DNA of 64,000 nucleotides from Humibacillus xanthopallidus (GTDB taxonomy: Bacteria; Actinomycetota; Actinomycetes; Actinomycetales; Dermatophilaceae), in the NCBI RefSeq assembly GCF_006717145.1, contig NZ_VFQF01000002.1:992001-1056000 (forward strand). The letters are read 5' to 3'. Position 1 is the first letter of the stretch. Each line of letters begins with the position of its first letter. A model generated the notes under the pieces. That model saw only the letters and a list, made by a program, of their open reading frames with translations. It searched no databases and was not told where the DNA came from. This document shows, one piece after another, positions 49,827 through 57,826 of the stretch. Position numbers and translations under genes: made by a program.

Positions 49827-52800
49827 ATGCACAGTGCTGTGCCCCGTCCACCTGTGGCAACCCGCCCACGACGCATGAGTCGTGCCCGACCTGTCGCACT
49901 GGGGGTCGTCACCTTCGCGACCGCCGCGGCGCTGCTCGCGACCTCGGCCGGCGGTGGCGCGGCTGCGGGCGGCGCCGCCTCGACGCAACCGCCACTCACC
50001 GCGGCATACGCTGCGATCAACCCGGTGACGCCGCTGACTGCGGCCACGTTCGCCGACCCGCCCCAGAACGACATGCCGTGGGTCCGCTGGAACTGGGCGC
50101 CGGCGACGACCTCGATCGCGGAGCTGCAGGCCGAGCTGCGCGACATGCACGACAACAACATCGCGGGCGTCGAGATCGGCCAGGGCGGCGCGCCGACCAA
50201 GGAGCAGCTCACCGCGATCTTCACCCTCGCCAACCAGCTCGGCATCACCGTGAGCCTCAAGGCGGCGAACGGGCTTGCCGGAACGACCTACTCGGCCTCG
50301 GACGACCACGCCAGGCGCACCCTGAGCACCTTCCGGCAGACGGTCGGTGCCGGCGGCTCCGTCTCTGGGCCGGTGCCAGGTCCGACGAGCGGGAACCCCG
50401 GCACGATCGTGGCCGTGCTCGCGTACCGGTGCACCTCGGCGCCCTGTGCCACGGCGGGCACCGTGGGCCTCGACCGGTCGTCCGTCGTGGACCTCACCGG
50501 TCGGCTCACCGGCACGAACACCGCGGGCTACAACGGCGGCACCCAGACCGGCGACCTCAGCTGGACGGCTCCGGCTGAGCCAGCAGGGTCGCAGTGGGTG
50601 GTGCTCACCTTCCGCGCGGTGCCCTTCGGAGCCCAGCCCGAGACCCTCAGCCTGGCCGGCACCAAGCAGGTCACGGACGCCTACGACGCCTACTTCGCCG
50701 ACGGCCTCGGGGACCTCATGAAGGCGAACAAGGGCGACTTCTTCGTCGACTCGCACGCGAGCGACCCGTGGGGCGCTCCCGAGGAGCTCTGGGCCAGCGA
50801 CATGCGAAGCGAGTTCCAGGCCCGCGCGGGCTACGACATCGTGCCCAACCTTGCCGCGCTCGTCGACCCGACCATGGCCGGCGCCGGGCTCGGCGGCCCG
50901 CCGTCGCCCACGGCGGTCTTCTACTCCTTCAGCGACGGCAGTGGCGCTCGGGTGCGGTCGGACTTCAACCGCGTGCGCAGCACCCTCTACACCCAGAACC
51001 GGCTCGTCCCCTTCCAGAGCTGGTCTCGGAAATACGACGCGACCCTGCGGCTGCAGCAGGAGGACGGTCCGATCACCTCGATCGGCGACCAGCTCGAGAC
51101 GTCTGCCGTGCTGGACCGGTCGGAGTACGAGTCACTCACCGGTAGCGACCAGGCAGACATCTACCGCCCGATGGCCTCGGCGAACCACATGACCGGCAAC
51201 ACGTGGTACTCGACCGAGTGCTGCGCCGTTCTCAACGAGAGCTACGTCGCGACCTTCCAGGACGCCATCATCCGCATGAACCACGAGTTCGCAGGCGGCG
51301 TGAACCGCATCGTCTACCACGTCCGCCCGCAGCGCTACACGCCGACGACGACGTGGCCCGGTATGGGGTTCAACGCCAACAAGGTGAGCTTCTCCAACGC
51401 GTGGAACGCGAACACCCCCTACTACGGCGACTCGCCGGCGATGAACGACTACTTCGCCCGCAACCACCTGGTCCTGACCCAGGGCATCGCCAAGACCGAC
51501 GTCGCCGTCTACCTGCGCAACTACTCGTCGCCGTCCGCCTTCTCGACGACCGACGCGAACAACCGGCACTGGCAGGATCTCGGGCTCCAACGCTCCGGCT
51601 ACACGTGGGACTACCTCGACGAGCACCTGCTCGACCTGCCCAACGCTGTCGTGACGAACAAGCGGCTCGCGGAGGCCGGGCCGGCCTACAAGGCCTTCGT
51701 CTTCGACCAGTTCCTCTTCCCGACGAGCAACACGGCGCGCGGCAGCCTGTCGCTCGAGGCCGCCCAGAAGATCCTCGGCTATGCGAAGTCGGGCCTGCCC
51801 GTCATCTTCGTCGGGCAGCCCAACGGCACGGGCAGCGAGGCGCAGAGCGACGCCACCCTCGCGGGAGTGATGGCGCAGATCCTTGCGCAGAAGAGTGTCT
51901 CCCGGGTCGCGAGTGAGGCCGATGTCCCGGCCAAGCTCGCTGACCTGGGGATCACGCCACAGGCGCAGCCGGAGGCTCCGACGTCTCTGCTCAGCGTGCG
52001 ACGGTCGGACTCGAGAACGAGCACCGACTACTACTGGCTCTACAACCAGGGCGTCGAGAGCTGGCAGGGTGGCAACGGCACCTTCGGGCTCAACCCGAGC
52101 AACCTCTACGAGGAGCCGTCGGCATGCCGCCGCACCGTTGCGGGGCTCAACCCCTGCATGGCCACCGGCGCCTCCGTCGACACCGCCGTGACCCTCGAGG
52201 GCAAGGGTGCGCCGTACGCGCTCGACCTCTTCAGCGGCAAGGTGACCCCCATCGCTCAGTACACCCGGAAGGGTCAGACCGTCACGGTGCGCGTGAAGCT
52301 TGCCCGGGACGAGTCGACCGTCATCGCGCTGAGCAACGACCCGAACCGGTTCGGCGTCACCCGGCCCGACACCAACGTGACAGCCACCACGGCCGACTCG
52401 GTCGCCCAGGTCGGAGCATCGATCGTCGCTCGAGCGGCCCTGCCCGGCACGTATGTGACGACGCTGGAGTCGGGCGCCAAGGTCACCTCGACCATCGGTG
52501 CCGCACCGGCTCCCGTCGACCTCACGTCACGCCCGTGGCACCTCGACGCAGAGGACTGGCAGCCGACGAATCCGTATGGCACGCAAGGTGCGGCGGGGTC
52601 CGAGACCACGAAGGTCCCCGTGTCGGTCGATCTCTCGTCGCTCCAGGCGTGGCCCGACATCCCAGCCCTCAAGGACGCGTCCGGCGTCGGGAGCTACCGC
52701 ACGACGTTCGCTCTGCCCGCCGGCTGGGACGGCAGCTACGGAGCGACGCTGAACCTCGGGCAGGTGACCGACACCTTCCGGGTGACGGTCAACGGCCAGG

Positions 52801-53015
52801 CGCTCGCGGTCGACCAGGTCACCGGCAGCATCGACGTCGGGCCCTACCTCAAGGCGGGCGAGAACACGCTGGAGGTCCGGGTCGCGACCAGCCTCAACAA
52901 CCGGCTCTTCGCGCTGGATCCGACCGTGCGCAACCGCGGGGTCATCCAGGCCTACGGCCTCGTCGGTCCCGTGGTCGTCACCCCCTACCGCCAGGCGGTG
53001 GTGTGGAGCAGGTGA
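49827..53015 (+). CDS. Secreted GH106-like glycosyl hydrolase
   Basis: The 1062-residue protein has a signal peptide (LGVVTFATAAALLATSAGGGAAAG, about 26-49). Its catalytic part opens with NDMPWVRWNWAPATTSIAELQAELRDMHDNNIAGVEIGQGG, the pattern of GH106 alpha-L-rhamnosidases and related proteins (PPVRWWWPGG-type start, then a helix leading to GxxEI). A large central domain contains FVDSHASDPWGAPEELWASDMRSEFQARAGYDIVPNL and YESLTGSDQADIYRPMASANHMTGNTWYSTECCAV. The C-terminal 150 residues form a galactose-binding-like beta-sandwich (GSYRTTFALPAGWDGSYGATLNLGQVTDTFRVTVNGQALAVDQVTGSIDVGPYLKAGENTLEVRV). It probably trims plant or microbial rhamnose-containing glycans outside the cell. Confidence 0.8.
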   Translation: MHSAVPRPPVATRPRRMSRARPVALGVVTFATAAALLATSAGGGAAAGGAASTQPPLTAAYAAINPVTPLTAATFADPPQNDMPWVRWNWAPATTSIAELQAELRDMHDNNIAGVEIGQGGAPTKEQLTAIFTLANQLGITVSLKAANGLAGTTYSASDDHARRTLSTFRQTVGAGGSVSGPVPGPTSGNPGTIVAVLAYRCTSAPCATAGTVGLDRSSVVDLTGRLTGTNTAGYNGGTQTGDLSWTAPAEPAGSQWVVLTFRAVPFGAQPETLSLAGTKQVTDAYDAYFADGLGDLMKANKGDFFVDSHASDPWGAPEELWASDMRSEFQARAGYDIVPNLAALVDPTMAGAGLGGPPSPTAVFYSFSDGSGARVRSDFNRVRSTLYTQNRLVPFQSWSRKYDATLRLQQEDGPITSIGDQLETSAVLDRSEYESLTGSDQADIYRPMASANHMTGNTWYSTECCAVLNESYVATFQDAIIRMNHEFAGGVNRIVYHVRPQRYTPTTTWPGMGFNANKVSFSNAWNANTPYYGDSPAMNDYFARNHLVLTQGIAKTDVAVYLRNYSSPSAFSTTDANNRHWQDLGLQRSGYTWDYLDEHLLDLPNAVVTNKRLAEAGPAYKAFVFDQFLFPTSNTARGSLSLEAAQKILGYAKSGLPVIFVGQPNGTGSEAQSDATLAGVMAQILAQKSVSRVASEADVPAKLADLGITPQAQPEAPTSLLSVRRSDSRTSTDYYWLYNQGVESWQGGNGTFGLNPSNLYEEPSACRRTVAGLNPCMATGASVDTAVTLEGKGAPYALDLFSGKVTPIAQYTRKGQTVTVRVKLARDESTVIALSNDPNRFGVTRPDTNVTATTADSVAQVGASIVARAALPGTYVTTLESGAKVTSTIGAAPAPVDLTSRPWHLDAEDWQPTNPYGTQGAAGSETTKVPVSVDLSSLQAWPDIPALKDASGVGSYRTTFALPAGWDGSYGATLNLGQVTDTFRVTVNGQALAVDQVTGSIDVGPYLKAGENTLEVRVATSLNNRLFALDPTVRNRGVIQAYGLVGPVVVTPYRQAVVWSR

Positions 53016-53044
53016 CCGCGCTGCGTTCGTGACTGTCGCCTGAC

Positions 53045-53073
53045 GTGGCGGCCGGCTCTCAGCCGGCCGCCAC
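53045..53073 (+). terminator. Terminator after the GH106-like gene
   Basis: GTGGCGGCCGGCT pairs exactly with AGCCGGCCGCCAC around a three-base loop, 29 bases past the stop. GTTTCTC follows. Confidence 0.85.
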
Positions 53074-53168
53074 GTTTCTCTCGCATCGGCGATCAGTGGG
53101 CGGTGGCGGCCTCCCGGGGCTTGGTGCCGTCCGTGCGTGAACCCGGCGCGGCATTGGGTCACGCCGGG

Positions 53169-53960
53169 TCACGCCCGGACCGCGAGCTCCTGCAGCCAGG
53201 CTTGCCAGGCCGGCTTCTCGCGCTGCACATAGTCCGCCGCGTCGGGGGAGAAGAGGTAGGCCCGGACGCCCGCCGTCGCGCTGCCGTTGCCCTCGTCCCA
53301 GACATAGACGCTGAGCATTCCGGGCACGGGCGCGGTGAGCCGGACCAGCGTCTGTCGCTCACCGACGCGCTCGACCGTGCCGGTGGCGCCGCGCGCCTCG
53401 ACCTCCGTTCCCTCGTCGCCCAGCCCGAGCGCTGTGCGCAGGCTCGACCAGAGCGCGTCGGCGTCGCCGGGGTGGGAGGCGGAGGCCTCGAGGTGAGTGG
53501 CCTCCTGCCCGGGGAAGTGCGAAAGGTAGAGGCGCAGGTTGTCGAAGAACGGCATCCAGCCGGGGGCCATGGTGTCCCAGAACTCCGACTCCCAGGCGGC
53601 GCCGGTGCCGAAGCCGCTGCTCGTGACGCGGACGACGCAGGTGCCGCCTGACTGCGCCTCGACGAGGAACTCCGAGGTCAGGGGGCTGAGCGCATCTGGG
53701 TCCTTGCCCATGAGGGCGGCCCAGTCCTCCTCGTAGACGATGCGACGCGGCGGCTCCCAGGCAGTGACCTGGCCGTCCGAGCCCATCTCGGGGCCCATGG
53801 TGAAGTGCAGGGAGCCGCCTTCGCGCTCCTCCATCTCGGTCGGCGTGAACCAGGCGCTCATGCCCTTGGCGGTCGCGATGGCCTGCCAGACCTGCTCCGG
53901 TGTGCCGGGGACCTCGACGCTGAACTCGAGCCGGTAGGGGACGTTCGGGGTGGTGCTCAT
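53169..53960 (-). CDS. SRPBCC (AHSA1/activator of Hsp90-like) domain protein
   Basis: The 263-residue protein starts at ATG 53958-53960. Its first half is an AHSA1-type SRPBCC domain: YRLEFSVEVPGTPEQVWQAIATAKGMSAWFTPTEMEEREGG, MGPEMGSDGQVTAWEPPRRIVYEEDW and a later GTGAAWESEFWDTMAPGWMPFFDNLRLYL helix. The second half (about 165-263) is a separate fold with no recognised signature. Fusions of this kind are found with HTH regulators, and its start overlaps the stop of the preceding HTH gene. The pair was probably inherited together. Ligand unknown. Confidence 0.82.
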   Translation of the reverse strand: MSTTPNVPYRLEFSVEVPGTPEQVWQAIATAKGMSAWFTPTEMEEREGGSLHFTMGPEMGSDGQVTAWEPPRRIVYEEDWAALMGKDPDALSPLTSEFLVEAQSGGTCVVRVTSSGFGTGAAWESEFWDTMAPGWMPFFDNLRLYLSHFPGQEATHLEASASHPGDADALWSSLRTALGLGDEGTEVEARGATGTVERVGERQTLVRLTAPVPGMLSVYVWDEGNGSATAGVRAYLFSPDAADYVQREKPAWQAWLQELAVRA

Positions 53961-54535
53961 GGTTGCTCCTCGGGAAGGGGGTGGGCGGCGACGAGGAGCC
54001 GGTGTGGGCGCCCGTCGTCGTGGTGGTAGCGCGCGGCCAGGTCGATCACCGCTGCGGTCAGCTCGTCCGCGAAGGCGGCCCGGTCGGCGGCCGACCGGAA
54101 GCCGATCTGCGTGTCGATGGTCAGCGTCGGCAGGCGCGTGCCCGAGGCGCCGGCCCGGCGCACCAGAACGCCGACCTCGCGCACCAGCCGGCCTGCCAGC
54201 GCGACCAGGTAGGCCGCCGAGAGGTGGTCGTCGTTGGCGCCGGGGTCGGCCCCGGACGCGCTGACGGCCGCCGGCGAGACGACGTATGCCGCCGCCGACG
54301 CCCGCAGCAGCCGCTCGGTGATGCCGCCGTGCCGACGCTCCTCGAAGAGCTCGACGAGGCCGTGCGACTCGAGCGCCTTGAGGTGGTAGTTGACCCTCTG
54401 GCGCGCAATCCCGACCCGCGCGGCCAGTCCGGCGGCGGAGGCCGGGACGGCCAGTTCGGCGAGCAGCCGTGCCCGGACCGGGTCCAGGGCAGTCGTGGCC
54501 GCTTCGGCGCTCTCGATGACCTCGATGTCCCGCAT
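53957..54535 (-). CDS. ArsR-like winged-helix transcriptional regulator
   Basis: The 192-residue protein, from ATG 54535, carries a winged helix at about 15-75: TTALDPVRARLLAELAVPASAAGLAARVGIARQRVNYHLKALESHGLVELFEERRHGG. The rest is a helical domain of unknown role (DDHLSAAYLVALAGRLVREVGVL). Such ArsR-like regulators commonly sit before SRPBCC genes, and its stop overlaps the SRPBCC start. A palindrome 15-36 bases upstream of its start is its likely operator. No metal-site cysteines are visible. Confidence 0.85.
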   Translation of the reverse strand: MRDIEVIESAEAATTALDPVRARLLAELAVPASAAGLAARVGIARQRVNYHLKALESHGLVELFEERRHGGITERLLRASAAAYVVSPAAVSASGADPGANDDHLSAAYLVALAGRLVREVGVLVRRAGASGTRLPTLTIDTQIGFRSAADRAAFADELTAAVIDLAARYHHDDGRPHRLLVAAHPLPEEQP

Positions 54536-54549
54536 GACCCCAAGGTGGC

Positions 54550-54571
54550 ATTGACAATAAATGTTGTCAAT
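54550..54571. promoter_or_regulatory. ArsR-type operator palindrome
   Basis: ATTGACAA (54550-54557) and TTGTCAAT (54564-54571) form an exact inverted repeat with six AT-rich bases between. Each arm contains TTGACA, which matches a -35 element on either strand. It lies just before the HTH gene's start, so it is probably the autoregulatory operator overlapping the promoter. Confidence 0.75.
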
Positions 54572-54670
54572 GGGTCCTGGCGAGAGACAGTTCCTGTTGG
54601 CCGGCATGGCGACGGGCCCGATACCCCTCAGGGGCTGTGCCGAGAAGCGTCCTCACGCTGGAATGGGGTC

Positions 54671-55567
54671 ATGACCCAGAAGATGGCGCTGCGCGCCTAC
54701 ATCGACCAGCTCCGCACGGAGGGTTACACCGTGCGCGACGACCATGGGGACGACCCGATCCTCATCGCGCCGGACGGCAGCGCGGTGGAGACGTGGCGGG
54801 AGGGCTACCCGTACGACGACCTCATGTCGCGCAACAGCTACGAGGTGGAGAAGTACCTGCTGCAGATCGAGCTGCTGAAGTTCCAGTACTGGACGATGGA
54901 CTCCGGCGCCAAGCACATCATCGTGTTCGAAGGCCGCGATGCGGCGGGCAAGGGCGGGGCGATCAAGCGCTTCACGGAGCACCTCAACCCTCGGGCGGCG
55001 CGAGTCGTGGCCCTCACCAAGCCGACCTCGACCGAGAGCGGCCAGTGGTACTTCCAGCGCTACGTGGGCCATCTCCCCACGTCGGGGGAGATCGTCATGT
55101 TCGACCGCTCCTGGTACAACCGGGCCGGCGTGGAGCGGGTCATGGGCTTCTGCACCGACGAGGAGTACGAGGTCTTCATGGCACAGGCGCCCGCCTTCGA
55201 GCGGATGCTCGTCGACTCGGGGACGACGGTCACCAAGCTGTGGTTCTCCGTGACCCAGGACGAGCAGCGCACCCGGTTCGCGATCCGTCAGATCGATCCT
55301 GTCAGGCGGTGGAAGCTCTCTCCGATGGACCTTGAGAGCCTCGACCGCTGGGAGGCGTACACCGCAGCCAAGGAGGCGATGTTCGAGCACACGGACAAGA
55401 GGCACGCGCCCTGGCTGACCGTGAAGAGCAACGACAAGAAGCGGGCGCGCGTGAACGCCCTGCGCGCCTTCCTCAACCAGTTCGACTACGCGGACAAGGA
55501 CCCCGACGTGGTGTTCGCACCAGACGCGAAGGTCGTCAGCCGCGCAAAGGACACCGCGGGTGACTAG
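54671..55567 (+). CDS. ppk2: Polyphosphate kinase 2
   Basis: This 298-residue enzyme transfers phosphate between polyphosphate and nucleotides (usually making ATP or GTP from NDP). The Walker A motif is GRDAAGKGG (88-96), followed by FTEHLNPRAARVVALTKPT and the lid/Walker B parts WYFQRYVGHLP and MFDRSWYNRAGVERVMGF. Its class-I-like single-domain size fits. It starts at ATG 54671, divergent from the HTH/SRPBCC pair across a short gap. It links to phosphate storage, like the phoU region elsewhere in the window. Confidence 0.94.
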   Translation: MTQKMALRAYIDQLRTEGYTVRDDHGDDPILIAPDGSAVETWREGYPYDDLMSRNSYEVEKYLLQIELLKFQYWTMDSGAKHIIVFEGRDAAGKGGAIKRFTEHLNPRAARVVALTKPTSTESGQWYFQRYVGHLPTSGEIVMFDRSWYNRAGVERVMGFCTDEEYEVFMAQAPAFERMLVDSGTTVTKLWFSVTQDEQRTRFAIRQIDPVRRWKLSPMDLESLDRWEAYTAAKEAMFEHTDKRHAPWLTVKSNDKKRARVNALRAFLNQFDYADKDPDVVFAPDAKVVSRAKDTAGD

Positions 55568-55656
55568 CGCGAGCGCCCACTGACAGAGCCCGTCCCGTGG
55601 CTCGCCCCTGACGCGGGAGCACCCGGCCGCGAGCTCTGGCCGACTACTCTCGTCGC

Positions 55657-55920
55657 ATGACGAGCTTTCGCACCGTGCTCGAGGCGACTGGCGGCAACAA
55701 CGTCGGCATCGTCGTGCCCGAGTCCGTGGTGCTCGCCTTCGACCGCGGCAAACGCGTGCCCGTCATCGTCACGATCGACGGCGGCTACACGTACCGGACG
55801 ACCATCGGGGTGATGGGCGGCCGCTACCTCGTCTCCTTCAACGCCGAGACCCGGAAGCAGACGGGCCGCGCCGCCGGCGACACGGTCGAGGTGGAGCTGA
55901 CCGCGGACCCCGAGCGCTGA
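55657..55920 (+). CDS. DUF1905 domain protein
   Basis: The 87-residue protein is a stand-alone DUF1905 domain: MTSFRTVLEATGGNNVGIVVPESVVLAFDRGKRVPVIVTIDGGYTYRTTIGVMGGRYLVSFNAETRKQTGRAAGDTVEVELTADPE. The family often occurs with YdeI/OmpD-associated proteins, and its fold resembles a small beta-barrel. Function unknown. It has good coding character and no partner adjacent. Confidence 0.85.
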   Translation: MTSFRTVLEATGGNNVGIVVPESVVLAFDRGKRVPVIVTIDGGYTYRTTIGVMGGRYLVSFNAETRKQTGRAAGDTVEVELTADPER

Positions 55921-56001
55921 GGATCGCCCCACCGGCGCACGTATGCGCATGGGCGGGTGCGGGGACGAGTGACCCGAGGCGCCCCGCCCGCCTACGACCG
56001 C

Positions 56002-56703
56002 CTACGACCGCTTGGTGCGGCCCGGTTGGGTGGCCTCGGTCGACTGAAGCAGGTAGTCGGCCACCATCCGCGGCTGCGCGAGGGGCAGCAGGTGACCACC
56101 CGGAAGCACATCGGCCTCGACCCCGAGCCGGTCGCGAGCGACGCGACGTTGCAGACCGACAGGGAAGAACCGGTCGTCGGCACCGGCGAGGACACGGATC
56201 CTGGCCGTCGGCCACGCGGTGAAGTCGCACACCGACTCGAAGACGATGTCGGCCTCGGTGCGCTGATACGGCTCGCCCTCCGCCGCGACCTCTGCGTCGA
56301 CATCGTGCAGGAAGTAGGTGGACACGTCGAAGGGCCCGTAGCCTCCGGCGCGGGCCGCCTCCTCCTGAGCCTCGGTGGCACCCGTGTGTGCCCACCAGTC
56401 CCGTGCGAGCTCGCCAGGGACAGGGATCATCGCGTTCACCAGCACGAGCTCGCGGATGGGCACTCGCTGGCAGACGAGGGGCGCGGTGAAGCCGCCGAGG
56501 GACCCTGCGGCGAGCACCACGCCCGAGCGAGGACCGATCGCGTCCACCACGAGGTCGGTGTAGCGGGCCAGGCCTGCGCTGTCGTCGTCTCCGGGCAGAT
56601 CGACCGCGATGGCTTCGTGGCCGGCATCGAGCAGCAGCGGGACGACCCGACTCCAGACCCAGGCGGACCCGCCGGCACCCGGAATGAGAACGAACGAAGG
56701 CAC
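56002..56703 (-). CDS. Alpha/beta hydrolase
   Basis: The 233-residue protein starts MPSFVLIPGAGGSAWVWSRVVPLLLDAGHEAIAVDLPGDD, the usual oxyanion-loop beginning of the alpha/beta hydrolase fold. The nucleophile elbow reads LAAGSLGGF, with Ser at the sharp turn. The catalytic Asp is in LAGADDRFFP and the His in LPGGHLLPLAQP near the end. The substrate is not evident from neighbours. It is a single gene on this strand, before the beta-propeller glycosidase. Confidence 0.85.
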   Translation of the reverse strand: MPSFVLIPGAGGSAWVWSRVVPLLLDAGHEAIAVDLPGDDDSAGLARYTDLVVDAIGPRSGVVLAAGSLGGFTAPLVCQRVPIRELVLVNAMIPVPGELARDWWAHTGATEAQEEAARAGGYGPFDVSTYFLHDVDAEVAAEGEPYQRTEADIVFESVCDFTAWPTARIRVLAGADDRFFPVGLQRRVARDRLGVEADVLPGGHLLPLAQPRMVADYLLQSTEATQPGRTKRS

Positions 56704-56808
56704 ACCCGAGAGTACCCAGACCGGTCTGCACCCGGAGGAACCACTCCGATCGGCTCGGATGGGGCCCAGGTCAGGTCCCCAGGTCAGTCCTCGGGCCAGC
56801 GCCTCGGG

Positions 56809-57783
56809 TCAGGTATCGGAGGGCACGAGGTAGCCCTCGGCGTCGAGCGTCACGGGGATCGGGTCGCCGATCCACAGCGAGCCGTCGGCTCCGTCGTGGT
56901 GGAAGCCGAAGATGACCGTGCTGCCGTCAGCACGGGTCACGACGGGCGCAGCGAAGAGGGTCGGATCGGCCCGGAACGGCCGGGCGAGGCTCAGGTCCCA
57001 CGGCCCGAGCAGTCCGGGCGAGGGAACCGACCAGGTGCAGCACCCGTTCGCGTCCGCCTGCCGCTCCGGCGTCATCTCGTCGGGATGGCAGGTGAAGACG
57101 AGCACCGGACGGCCGTCGACGACCTGGCTACGCAGCACCTCCAGCTGCCCGAACCCGGCACCGGGGGAGCAGAGCGGCTCGCGCACCTCCCACGTCTCGA
57201 GCTCGGCACTCCACGCGTGCGCGATGACGCCGTCGTCGTTGCGGGCCGCCTCACGTGCCCGCGCGGTGACGAGCAGGTGCCACCCGTCGCCGTCGGGGTC
57301 GCGCAGCACGAGCGGGTCACGCCACGTCTCGCTGCTGCCCTCGAGATCTGGCCCCTCGGTCGGGCCGGGGTGAGAGGAGAGGGTCTTGTAGTGCGCCGGG
57401 TCGACGCGCAGGGCCGGCTCCGACGACACCCGGGTCCAGTGGTGCAGGTCGTCGGAGACGGCCGAGCCGATGCGCTGGTCGTAGATGTGGTGCCCGGCCG
57501 TGGAGATCGCCGTGTAGAACATCCGCCAGCGCTTGCCGTCCCAGACGGTCGAGCCGGTCCAGACCGCGAGGTCGTCGAACCCTGACTCCGCTGGGCGGAA
57601 GGTCTCGCCGAGGACCTGCCAGTCGACGCAGTCGGTCGACACCGCGTGCCCGATCGTGGCGTTGACGTGGCGCAGGCCGGCGTCACTGAGCGACATCGGC
57701 GCCTGGAGGTAGAAGAGGTGGACGCGGTCGCCGTCCCTGACGGTCCAGGCGTCCCAGATCCAGCGGTCCTCGAGGCGCAGCAT
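56809..57783 (-). CDS. Five-bladed beta-propeller glycoside hydrolase (GH32/43/68-like)
   Basis: The 324-residue protein has repeated blade-type segments: RWIWDAWTVRDGDRVHLFYLQAP near the N-terminus (candidate catalytic Asp), ESGFDDLAVWTGSTVWDGKRWRMFYTAIS, a SETWRDPLVLRDPDGDGWHLLVTARA blade with the WRDP motif common in the GH32/GH68 and GH43 folds, and HDGADGSLWIG. Length fits a single propeller. It lacks a signal peptide. The sugar acted on cannot be told; fructose-, arabinose- or glucose-containing substrates are all possible. It is separated from the acyl-CoA ligase gene by 43 bases. Confidence 0.7.
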   Translation of the reverse strand: MLRLEDRWIWDAWTVRDGDRVHLFYLQAPMSLSDAGLRHVNATIGHAVSTDCVDWQVLGETFRPAESGFDDLAVWTGSTVWDGKRWRMFYTAISTAGHHIYDQRIGSAVSDDLHHWTRVSSEPALRVDPAHYKTLSSHPGPTEGPDLEGSSETWRDPLVLRDPDGDGWHLLVTARAREAARNDDGVIAHAWSAELETWEVREPLCSPGAGFGQLEVLRSQVVDGRPVLVFTCHPDEMTPERQADANGCCTWSVPSPGLLGPWDLSLARPFRADPTLFAAPVVTRADGSTVIFGFHHDGADGSLWIGDPIPVTLDAEGYLVPSDT

Positions 57784-57826
57784 GGGCAGAGTCTGGCACC
57801 ACGGGGCCGGACTCTGCAGCCCGATG

